Below, piece by piece: positions 40,727 to 49,421 of a stretch of DNA of 64,000 nt. A program made the position numbers and the translations under genes. The notes under the pieces are model-generated. The model did no database searches and had not been told where the DNA came from. It saw only the letters and a list, made by a program, of their open reading frames with translations. Positions within the stretch are counted from its first letter, which is position 1; each line of letters starts with the position of its first letter. The DNA comes from Sphingobacteriia bacterium RIFOXYC2_FULL_35_18 (GTDB taxonomy: Bacteria; Bacteroidota; Bacteroidia; Chitinophagales; Chitinophagaceae), in assembly GCA_001829005.1 (NCBI GenBank), contig MIAG01000004.1, positions 1 through 64,000 of the forward strand, given 5' to 3'.

Positions 40727-43219
40727 ATGAACAGGATCAATTGGAAAGCTTTAATGCCACATGCACTTGCGGTGGTGATTTTCTTATTAGTTGCCCTTAT
40801 TTATTGCAAGCCAGCTTTGGAAGGTAAAGTATTGCAACAACACGATGTAACCCAATGGAAAGGGATGGCACAAAATTCTTTTCAAGCAAAAGAACGTACT
40901 GGTCATTTTCCACTTTGGACCAATGGGATGTTTGGGGGTATGCCCGCTTATCAAATCACAGGCATCAGTGAAAACCCAGTATCTGTTGGATATTTAGGGG
41001 ATATTATTTTGTTAGGATTCCCCAAGCCTGTGGGTGTTTTCTTTTTAGCCTGCTTGTGTTTTTACTTTTTAACGCAGGTTTTGAGCATCAATGCATATAT
41101 TGGAATATTTAGCGCTTTGGCATATACCTATGCAACTTATAACCCAATAATATTGGCAGCAGGCCACGACACTAAAATGAATGCGATTGCTTATTTACCT
41201 GCAGTAATTGGCGCATTAATCTTAATCTATAATAAAAAATATATTGCAGGTACTGCATTAACAGCACTATTCACTGCACTTCTTTTAGGAGCCAACCATT
41301 TACAAATTACTTATTATGGTTTTTTAATCATCCTATTTATGAGTGTTGCTTTTGCTATTACCTGTATTAAAGCAAAAGACTGGAAACATTTAGGCAAATC
41401 TGCTGGCTTAGCCATCATGGCCGCTCTTTTAGGGATTTTAGTTAATGCAGTCACTTTATTTACAACTTATGAATATGCTAAAAAAACCATTAGAGGTGGA
41501 AGTGTTTTAGCAGACAGTACTACGAATGTAACTAAAACAGGACTGAGTAAAGATTATGCTTTAAGCTATAGTGTATACAAAACAGAGCCATTGGTAATGA
41601 TGTTCCCTCGTTTTTATGGAGGAAGCAGTGGTCAGCTTGAGGTAGCACAAGAAAAGTCTCAGGCCATAGCTGCATTGCAACAAATGCCACAAGAATTGGC
41701 ACAGCAGGTACAAAGGTACATGCAATTTTATTGGGGGGGGATTGACGGTGTTGGTACATCAGGCCCTCCTTATGCAGGTGCCATCGTATGTTTCCTGGCG
41801 TTAATTGGAATGGTGATTGTAGATAAAAAATATACTTATTGGATGGGAGCAGCCATTGTGTTCACTTTAATGTTGAGTTGGGGTAAATACTTGGAGGGCT
41901 TTAATGTTGCCATGTTAAAATACTTGCCTGTTTACGATAAGTTTAGAGCACCCAGTATGATTTTGGTTGTGCCTACTTTTTTACTTTGTATGTTGGCGGC
42001 TTTGTCTTTGAATACCATCATAAACACTGAAAACAAAACCCTTCTTTGGGAAAAGTACAAGAAAGGATTAATAGTGGTTGCTGCAGTTTTTGGAATTGCA
42101 GTATTGGTTTATTTAACCGCTGACTTTAGTAATTCCAGTGATAAAACTTTGTTAGGGCTAATCAGTAATATTTCAGACGCTACCCAACGCGCTCAAATTG
42201 AAGCACCTGTAAAATCATTTGTAGATGGTTTAAGAGAAGATAGAAAAAGTTTGGTATTAGGAGACTTATTAAGAACACTCCTTTTCTGTGCAGTAGCTGG
42301 AGTTGCTGTATTTGCGGCCATCAAACAAAAAATAAATTCGCTAATCATCATTGCGGTAATTGGATTATTTGCAATGATTGATGTATTTGGTATTAATGCC
42401 AAATACCTGAATGCAGACAATTACCAAGATGCAACAGAGTACGCAAATAATTTTGCGCCTTCAGCAGCAGATCAGGAAATTTTAAAAGACACTGGTTATT
42501 ACAGAGTTTTGAATCTTACTCAAGGCATATCTGATGCATTTAATGGCGGTGCACTTACCGCTTATTTCCATAAATCAGTTGGAGGATATCATCCTGCAAA
42601 ACTGAGTATCTACCAAGATTTAATAGAGAATCAGCTGTATAAGTTCCCTAATTGTATGCCTTCCTTAAATATGCTGAATACCAAATACTTGATTATGCCA
42701 GATCCACAAACTGGTCAAGCAACCGTTCAGCAAAACCCCAACGCATTGGGAGCGGCATGGCTAGTAAAATCAGTTGAATTTAAGGATGGCCCAGCAGCAA
42801 TCATGCAATCCTTATCCAGTTTTAATCCTGCTGAAACGGCATTATTAGATCAAAAAGACAAAACTAGAATAGGCCCGATTCAATTTGATAGTACTGCAAG
42901 CATTCAATTATTAAATAACGAAAATGATGCTGCTAGATATCAATACAAATCTAGTTCCAATCAATTTGCTGTATTTAGTGAAGTATTTTATGACGCGGGT
43001 TGGAAAGCTTATATTGATGGAAAAGAATCCGCTATTTTACAAACTAACTATGTATTAAGAGGGATGGAAATTCCTGCTGGTAATCATACGATTGAGTTCA
43101 AATTTGAACCTGCTTCTTATGCTATTGGCTCTAAAGCAGCAGTAGGATCATCTATCATTATCTGGTTGCTTTTATTAGGAGCTATTATTAACGGTTTCAA
43201 AAAAACGAAAACCGTTTAA
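40727..43219 (+). CDS. YfhO family membrane protein
   Basis: AVVIFLLVALIYCKPALEGKVLQQHDVTQWKGMAQ, NGMFGGMPAYQI; C-terminal FSEVFYDAGWKAYIDGKESAILQTNYVLRGMEIPAGNHTIEFKFEP. Confidence 0.88.
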   Translation: MNRINWKALMPHALAVVIFLLVALIYCKPALEGKVLQQHDVTQWKGMAQNSFQAKERTGHFPLWTNGMFGGMPAYQITGISENPVSVGYLGDIILLGFPKPVGVFFLACLCFYFLTQVLSINAYIGIFSALAYTYATYNPIILAAGHDTKMNAIAYLPAVIGALILIYNKKYIAGTALTALFTALLLGANHLQITYYGFLIILFMSVAFAITCIKAKDWKHLGKSAGLAIMAALLGILVNAVTLFTTYEYAKKTIRGGSVLADSTTNVTKTGLSKDYALSYSVYKTEPLVMMFPRFYGGSSGQLEVAQEKSQAIAALQQMPQELAQQVQRYMQFYWGGIDGVGTSGPPYAGAIVCFLALIGMVIVDKKYTYWMGAAIVFTLMLSWGKYLEGFNVAMLKYLPVYDKFRAPSMILVVPTFLLCMLAALSLNTIINTENKTLLWEKYKKGLIVVAAVFGIAVLVYLTADFSNSSDKTLLGLISNISDATQRAQIEAPVKSFVDGLREDRKSLVLGDLLRTLLFCAVAGVAVFAAIKQKINSLIIIAVIGLFAMIDVFGINAKYLNADNYQDATEYANNFAPSAADQEILKDTGYYRVLNLTQGISDAFNGGALTAYFHKSVGGYHPAKLSIYQDLIENQLYKFPNCMPSLNMLNTKYLIMPDPQTGQATVQQNPNALGAAWLVKSVEFKDGPAAIMQSLSSFNPAETALLDQKDKTRIGPIQFDSTASIQLLNNENDAARYQYKSSSNQFAVFSEVFYDAGWKAYIDGKESAILQTNYVLRGMEIPAGNHTIEFKFEPASYAIGSKAAVGSSIIIWLLLLGAIINGFKKTKTV

Positions 43220-44355
43220 TGTATTCCAAAAAGCCCAATGTATTGGGAATTGTTTCATTTAAAGTTTTCCCTGCTTTAATGGGAGGACAAAAATATATTG
43301 TTGATTACTATAGAGAACTAGCTAAACAAACTAAAGTTGTTTTAGCAGTCTCAAAAGATAATAAGGAAGCCGCTTCAACCGAAACATCGTTGAACCTGCT
43401 TCCTTTTTTATTTAATCATTGGTATGGATTCTTGAATATTTTTTATTGCTTAAAATTGATTCAACTAATCAAGAAAGAAAAAATAGATGTCATCATCATT
43501 GATCATAGCTATTATGGTTGGTTAGGTATTTTGCTTCGTTTTTTAACTGGTAAAAAATTAATTATTAAATCTGCCAACTTAGAAGCATACCGTTTCAGAG
43601 ATATGGGGAGATGGGGATGGAAATTCTATGAAATGTATGAAAAATGGGTACTCAAACATGCTGATAGAAATTTTTTTATCTCCGATGAAGAAAGACTATT
43701 TGCTATTGAACACTGGAACGTTAATGCAACCATTTCTTTTACGGTACCTTATGGAACATATATAGAAGAACCCTATAGCCAATTAGAAAAAAGTGAAAGC
43801 AGAGAAACAATTTTGAATGGCCATTCACTTTCAGCAGATACCAAATTATTTTTATTTAACGGAACCCTTGATTATATCCCTAATGAAGACGCTCTATATA
43901 TTATTTTAAATGAATTAATACCAAGGCTTAATCAAACAAAATTAAATTATCGAATATTGATTTGTGGAGTACAAATCAAACCCAATTGGGAAGCACAGCT
44001 ATTGGCTTGTCCAACTATTATTTTTAAAGGCTTTGTTGAGCATATTGATTTACATTATAAAGGGGCACATTGTTTTATTTGTCCAGTAACTTTAGGTACT
44101 GGTGTCAAAACCAAAATTACGGATGCACTTGCCTCAGGCTTACCAGTAATTGCATGTAAAAAAAGTTGTGATGGATTCAGTGGAACTTTATTAAAAGAAC
44201 AACTTATTTCAATTGAAGACTATAATTGGGATGCTTTTGCAAACGCAATGATTCAATTACCCCTAAACAAGTTATATGATACTTCAAACGCGTTTTATAA
44301 AGCATTTAACTGGGCTACTATAGTTCGAGAATCCATTTTATATTTGCCTAAATGA
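43219..44355 (+). CDS. Glycosyltransferase (GT4-like)
   Basis: VSFKVFPALMGGQKYIVDYYRELA, CPVTLGTGVKTKITDALASGLPVIACKKSCDGF. Confidence 0.88.
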   Translation: MYSKKPNVLGIVSFKVFPALMGGQKYIVDYYRELAKQTKVVLAVSKDNKEAASTETSLNLLPFLFNHWYGFLNIFYCLKLIQLIKKEKIDVIIIDHSYYGWLGILLRFLTGKKLIIKSANLEAYRFRDMGRWGWKFYEMYEKWVLKHADRNFFISDEERLFAIEHWNVNATISFTVPYGTYIEEPYSQLEKSESRETILNGHSLSADTKLFLFNGTLDYIPNEDALYIILNELIPRLNQTKLNYRILICGVQIKPNWEAQLLACPTIIFKGFVEHIDLHYKGAHCFICPVTLGTGVKTKITDALASGLPVIACKKSCDGFSGTLLKEQLISIEDYNWDAFANAMIQLPLNKLYDTSNAFYKAFNWATIVRESILYLPK

Positions 44356-45272
44356 ATCATAGCAAGCTGGAAATATCAGTCGTTATCTGTACGTATAATA
44401 GAGCGCTCTATTTACCAGCGGCATTAGATAGTCTGTATAATCAGCAAATCAATAAAGACTGCTATGAAGTAATAGTAGTCAACAACAACTCTTCAGATAA
44501 CACAGAAAGCGTTTGCACCCATTTTATAGCAACGCATACAGATGCCCATTTTATTTATCTAAATGAACCCAATCAAGGAGCTTCTTTTGCCAGAAATACT
44601 GGAGCAGGAATTGCACAATCTCCCCTACTCTGTTTTATGGATGATGATGCAATTGCGCATCCCAATTACTTGTCACTAATTATTGATTTTTTTAAATCGC
44701 ATGCAGATGCTGGAGGTTTAGGGGGGAGAATTATTCCAAAGTATATACCTGCTGAACCTGTTTGGATGAGCCATTTTGTTTCGTCATTGGTAGGGAATTT
44801 CGACTATAGTAAAGAGATTTGTGTATTTAGTCCTAATAAATATCCCTTAGAGTCTAATATGATTATCAAACGGGATGATTTTAATTTAGTAAACGGATTT
44901 AATACCGCACTACCTGGCGTTAAGGGTACATTAAGAATTGGCGGAGAAGGAAAAGAATTTTTCTTAAAATTGAAAGCTTTAGGGAAAACCATTTATTACC
45001 ACCCTTACATTATTGTTGACCATGTAGTGGAAGTCCAAAAGCTTACCCCTGAATACATGTATAGAGTAGCCAGTGGAATTGGCAGAGGCGAAAAAGTAAG
45101 AACACAATCCATCAGTCAGATAACCTATTTCAAAAAAATTGCAGAGTACCTTTTTAAATTTGCGGCTTCTATCATCTTAGCCCTTGGTTATTTGTTTCAA
45201 GGGTCACCTGCTAAAATGAAACCAGTTATTCAATTTAGAATTGATGCACTAAAGGGATTATTAGGCCATTGA
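44352..45272 (+). CDS. Glycosyltransferase family 2
   Basis: EISVVICTYNRALYLPAALDSLYNQ...NEPNQGASFARNTGAGIAQSPLLCFMDDDA. Confidence 0.93.
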   Translation: MNHSKLEISVVICTYNRALYLPAALDSLYNQQINKDCYEVIVVNNNSSDNTESVCTHFIATHTDAHFIYLNEPNQGASFARNTGAGIAQSPLLCFMDDDAIAHPNYLSLIIDFFKSHADAGGLGGRIIPKYIPAEPVWMSHFVSSLVGNFDYSKEICVFSPNKYPLESNMIIKRDDFNLVNGFNTALPGVKGTLRIGGEGKEFFLKLKALGKTIYYHPYIIVDHVVEVQKLTPEYMYRVASGIGRGEKVRTQSISQITYFKKIAEYLFKFAASIILALGYLFQGSPAKMKPVIQFRIDALKGLLGH

Positions 45273-45301
45273 ATGCGGCATGAAGTAACCCACCGTAAAG
45301 G

Positions 45302-46129
45302 CTAACTAGGTTTTTGCATTCTTTTAAAATGCTTGCTAAAGTATAAAACTTGGTAATCAATGGCATTAGACCAGTATTTCCAATCATGATTTCCTGGTCG
45401 CTCTGTGTATTCATGTGCTATATTCAGCTTTTGCATTTTCTCATGAACCGCCCTATTCATAGGCAATACACGATCTTCCACTCCACATTCAATAATTATT
45501 GACAACGAGTCTGTGGGCTTTTGTTCAATGGCATTTAACACACTCCAGTCATTCCAATATTTTCGATTTACAGCAGTATCCCCTAATATTTTCTCTACGC
45601 CATATCCTTGCCTAATGACGGTTACATGTAATGCACCACTCATGCTTCCTGCAGCACTAAAAGTATTGGAATGTCTAAATCCTAAAAATAGTGCACCATG
45701 CCCACCCATACTCAATCCAGTAATTACCCTACCATTTCTATTTGAAATTGTTTTATACTGTTGGTCAATATATGCAGGCAACTCTTTTGCCACAAATGTT
45801 TCATATCTAACTGAGCTATCAATTGGACTATCAAAATACCAACTGGTTACTGCTCCATCAGGGCAAACAATAATTACTTGGTTTTGGTCGGCTAATTGTT
45901 GAATATGTGGTACACGAGTTATCCAATTTCGATAACTTCCCCCAGCACCGTGTAACAAATAAATAACAGGAAATGATTGCTTAGAAGAAGTATATCCCTC
46001 TGGTAAAATGATAACAGTGGGAATTTTTTTCTTCATAGAGGCACTTGGCACAGCCAAGGTATCTGTTTGAGCAGCAAATGCGCTTCCACTAAAAATTAAT
46101 CCTACTATTATGACTGTCCAAAATTTCAT
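45302..46129 (-). CDS. Secreted alpha/beta hydrolase (esterase D-like), tandem copy 1
   Basis: PVIYLLHGAGGSYRNW, GLSMGGHGALFLGFRH, YTERPGNHDWKYW. Confidence 0.9.
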   Translation of the reverse strand: MKFWTVIIVGLIFSGSAFAAQTDTLAVPSASMKKKIPTVIILPEGYTSSKQSFPVIYLLHGAGGSYRNWITRVPHIQQLADQNQVIIVCPDGAVTSWYFDSPIDSSVRYETFVAKELPAYIDQQYKTISNRNGRVITGLSMGGHGALFLGFRHSNTFSAAGSMSGALHVTVIRQGYGVEKILGDTAVNRKYWNDWSVLNAIEQKPTDSLSIIIECGVEDRVLPMNRAVHEKMQKLNIAHEYTERPGNHDWKYWSNAIDYQVLYFSKHFKRMQKPS

Positions 46130-46138
46130 AGATTAAGA

Positions 46139-46936
46139 TTACTGATTAAAAAATTTACTAAAATATAAAAGGTGCCCATCAATACTACTCCCCCAATAGG
46201 CTGAATTATGTGCCCCTGGTCTTTCAGTGTAATCATGAGGAATTTTCTTCTGCAATAACTTCTGGTGCAAATCCCTATTTACTTTTAGGAAAAAATCTCC
46301 ATACCCACAATCAAAAATGAGTTGCAAATCTCCAGGTTGCAAATTCTCCGCAATATTAATGACTGTATTAGCATCCCAATTTGATGGTTGTTCAGCAATA
46401 TCTCCTAATAACTGGCTGAGTTCCCAGTTCTTTGGAAAAGGGCGTATATCTACACCACCACATATACTTCCAGCTGCACCAAATACTCCTTTATTTCTAA
46501 AAGACAAATAAAAAGCCCCATGTCCGCCCATACTCAATCCAGTGATGGCCCTTTTAAAATTAGTGGAATAAGCTGAATCAATATAAGGCACCAATTCTTT
46601 AACCATAAAGGTTTCGTATTGTACTGCAGGATTGATTGGGCTATTCATATACCAGCTATTTCTGCTACCATCTGGCATCACCAGTAGCATATTCATTTGG
46701 TTTGCCTTGGCTTCCAATTGAGGTGCCGACTGTAACCAAGCTCGATGATTACCTCCATGCCCATGTAATAAATAAACAACTGGAAGTTTCTTACCCTTTA
46801 TTAAATTATCAGGCTGAATAACCACTACTTTAATCAGCTTATTCATGCTTTTGCTGTAGACAGATATGGTATCTGTTTTTGCATAAATGATGCAACTGAC
46901 CAATCCTAATAAAAAACTCAAACAAACTTTCTTCAT
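46139..46936 (-). CDS. Secreted alpha/beta hydrolase (esterase D-like), tandem copy 2
   Basis: PVVYLLHGHGGNHRAW, GLSMGGHGAFYLSFRN, YTERPGAHNSAYW. Confidence 0.9.
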   Translation of the reverse strand: MKKVCLSFLLGLVSCIIYAKTDTISVYSKSMNKLIKVVVIQPDNLIKGKKLPVVYLLHGHGGNHRAWLQSAPQLEAKANQMNMLLVMPDGSRNSWYMNSPINPAVQYETFMVKELVPYIDSAYSTNFKRAITGLSMGGHGAFYLSFRNKGVFGAAGSICGGVDIRPFPKNWELSQLLGDIAEQPSNWDANTVINIAENLQPGDLQLIFDCGYGDFFLKVNRDLHQKLLQKKIPHDYTERPGAHNSAYWGSSIDGHLLYFSKFFNQ

Positions 46937-46938
46937 TT

Positions 46939-49329
46939 TTACTGCCCTTTTTGCATTGCGTGTTGCATTGGATTAACGCCTGAAGATTGGCCTCTACCTC
47001 TACCCGCCCCTGCTTTGAAAATATTAAATTTAGAAGGCTCAGATACTGTTCCATTAGGCCACTTATTGTTCGACTCATTAATATCTGCTGTCTCCTTTAA
47101 TGGGTCTAATTGAATGGACACCGCTTTTTTTGTAGTCATGAAAAGTTTAGTGACTTTATTTTCATTCTTTCTCCATACTTGTGCTGGAATTTTTTCTGTT
47201 TCTTTTGTGCCATCTTCAAATGTAAATTCTACAATCAAAGGCATAACCAATCCACCTTTATTGGCAAAAGTTATTTCATACAAATGGGTGTTTTGGTATT
47301 TGGCTAAATCTTCTGATGATAATGGTGATGCTGGAGAATTTGCTTGTACTTGAAATTTAAAGGTTGAATCATACCCTTCCAATCCTCTTGTATATCTCCA
47401 ATAAAAGTCTCTTAAACTAGTATCCGCATCTGTTTGGAAAATAATACTTTTATCATTTCTATTTCTTTGTTTAGAAATATCATCAAAAGCAGCTGCTCCA
47501 CTAAATAAGGGTTTGTCTAATCCGCGTGTCATTGGGTTAGTAGCCCTTGGCGCATCCGTATTAGGGGTAGTATTTACAACCGCATGCTTTATATTTTCAA
47601 TAGCAATATCACAAGGTTCTATACTGTAAAACCAACCCCTCCAAAACCAATCTAAATCTTCCGCACTTGCATCTTCCATCGTTCTAAATAAATCTGCAGG
47701 AGTTGGATGTTTAAATGCCCATCTTCTTGCGTATTCTTTAAAAGCATAATCAAATAATTCGCGTCCCATAATAGTCTCACGTAAAATATTCAATCCGGTG
47801 GCAGGCTTTGCATATGCATTTGGACCAAACTGAATAATATTGTCACTATTAGTCATAATTGGTTCTAACTGATCTTTAGGCAAACGCATATAATCGGTAA
47901 TTAATCTAGCTGGACCTCTTCTTGTAGGATACTTATTATCCCATAATTCCTCTGTTAAGAATTGAACAAAAGTATTTAACCCCTCGTCCATCCAGCTCCA
48001 CTGGCGTTCATCACTGTTTACAATCATCGGAAAGAAATTGTGTCCAACTTCGTGAATGATAACACCAATCATACCATACTTAGTTGCTTCTGCATAAGAG
48101 CCATCTTTATTGGTTCTACCATTGTTAAAACAAATCATTGGGTATTCCATTCCGTTGGATGCCTCAATGCTTTGTGCTACAGGATATGGGTATGGGATTG
48201 AGAATTTAGAATAGGTTTTAATGGTATGTGCTACTGCTTTAGTAGAATATTTACGATACAAACCATACGCTTCTTTTGGATAGCCACTCATGCACATTAC
48301 TTTTTTGCCTTCAATATAAACAGGCATTGCATCCCAAATATATCTTCGGCTAGAAGTCCATGCAAAGTCGCGAACATTCTCTGCTTTATACAACCAAGTT
48401 TTAGATGAAGTAGCTTTTCCTTCTGTTCTTTTATTGGCTTCTTCTAGCGTTGCAATTTCAATAGGTTCTTTTGCTGTTTGTGCTTGATTCCAGCGAGTCA
48501 TTTGTGCTGGGCTTAATACTTGACTATAATTTTGACAAACGCCTGTACTCAACACAATATGATCAGAAGGAACAGTTATTGTAACATCGTAGTTACCAAA
48601 TGTTAGGGCGAATTCACCTCTACCAGAGAACTGTTGATTCTGCCATCCTTGGAAATCGCTATACACACATAAACGAGGAAACCACTGGGCCATGGTAAAT
48701 AAATGGTTGCCGTCTTCTAACATCTCATAACCACCTCTTCCAGCAAATGTCATTCGATCAGCAATTTTATAACTCCATGCAACATTGAAAACAAATTTTT
48801 GACCAGGCTTTAAAGGAGCTGGCAAGTCAATACGCATCATGGTTTTATTAATAATGTACTTCAATGGCTTACCCAAAGCATCGGTTAGCTTAGCAATTTT
48901 ATGACCATACCCATTGTCTGATTTTGCAGCCGCCAATTTTTCCAATTGATTGGTAGCAATTGCATTCTCAAGGGTTGATGCATCTTGATAATTGGCATTA
49001 TTCACTGTACTATGTTGATTCTCGTCTAACTGCAACCATATATACGTTAGTACATCAGGAGCATTGTTATAATAAGTAATGGTTTCTGTTCCTTTTAATA
49101 GCAATTTAGCTTCATCTAATTCTGCCTTAATAATATAATCAGCTCTTTGTTGCCAGTATTTTGGACCTGGGGCTCCGCTAGCTGTTCTATATTCATTTGG
49201 AGTAGGCAAAATGGTTCCAAGTTGTTCAAACTTGTTGCCATGATTAGAGGTAGGATTATTCATGATATTTTGTGCATGTGCAATCACAGATATCATTAAA
49301 ACAAAGAGAACAAAAACAATTTTTTTCAT
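46939..49329 (-). CDS. M1 family metallopeptidase, tandem copy 1
   Basis: HEVGHNFFPMIVNSDERQWSWMDEGLN (HEXXH-18-E), NGMEYPMI. Confidence 0.95.
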   Translation of the reverse strand: MKKIVFVLFVLMISVIAHAQNIMNNPTSNHGNKFEQLGTILPTPNEYRTASGAPGPKYWQQRADYIIKAELDEAKLLLKGTETITYYNNAPDVLTYIWLQLDENQHSTVNNANYQDASTLENAIATNQLEKLAAAKSDNGYGHKIAKLTDALGKPLKYIINKTMMRIDLPAPLKPGQKFVFNVAWSYKIADRMTFAGRGGYEMLEDGNHLFTMAQWFPRLCVYSDFQGWQNQQFSGRGEFALTFGNYDVTITVPSDHIVLSTGVCQNYSQVLSPAQMTRWNQAQTAKEPIEIATLEEANKRTEGKATSSKTWLYKAENVRDFAWTSSRRYIWDAMPVYIEGKKVMCMSGYPKEAYGLYRKYSTKAVAHTIKTYSKFSIPYPYPVAQSIEASNGMEYPMICFNNGRTNKDGSYAEATKYGMIGVIIHEVGHNFFPMIVNSDERQWSWMDEGLNTFVQFLTEELWDNKYPTRRGPARLITDYMRLPKDQLEPIMTNSDNIIQFGPNAYAKPATGLNILRETIMGRELFDYAFKEYARRWAFKHPTPADLFRTMEDASAEDLDWFWRGWFYSIEPCDIAIENIKHAVVNTTPNTDAPRATNPMTRGLDKPLFSGAAAFDDISKQRNRNDKSIIFQTDADTSLRDFYWRYTRGLEGYDSTFKFQVQANSPASPLSSEDLAKYQNTHLYEITFANKGGLVMPLIVEFTFEDGTKETEKIPAQVWRKNENKVTKLFMTTKKAVSIQLDPLKETADINESNNKWPNGTVSEPSKFNIFKAGAGRGRGQSSGVNPMQHAMQKGQ

Positions 49330-49372
49330 AATGGTTTATTTAGTCAGAAGCATAAGGATGGCTAAAATACAA

Positions 49373-49402
49373 AATGCCACCCGTATTTAAACAGGTGGCA
49401 TT
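49373..49402 (-). terminator. Terminator hairpin between the two M1 peptidase genes
   Basis: AATGCCACC...GGTGGCATT, downstream of the minus-strand gene ending at 49422. Confidence 0.75.
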
Positions 49403-49421
49403 CAATTATCTATTTAATCAA

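Noticed and set aside
46839-47078. Minus-strand ORF of 79 aa overlapping the esterase/M1 boundary
   Set aside because: It overlaps the ends of two well-supported genes in another frame with no family motif; shadow ORF.
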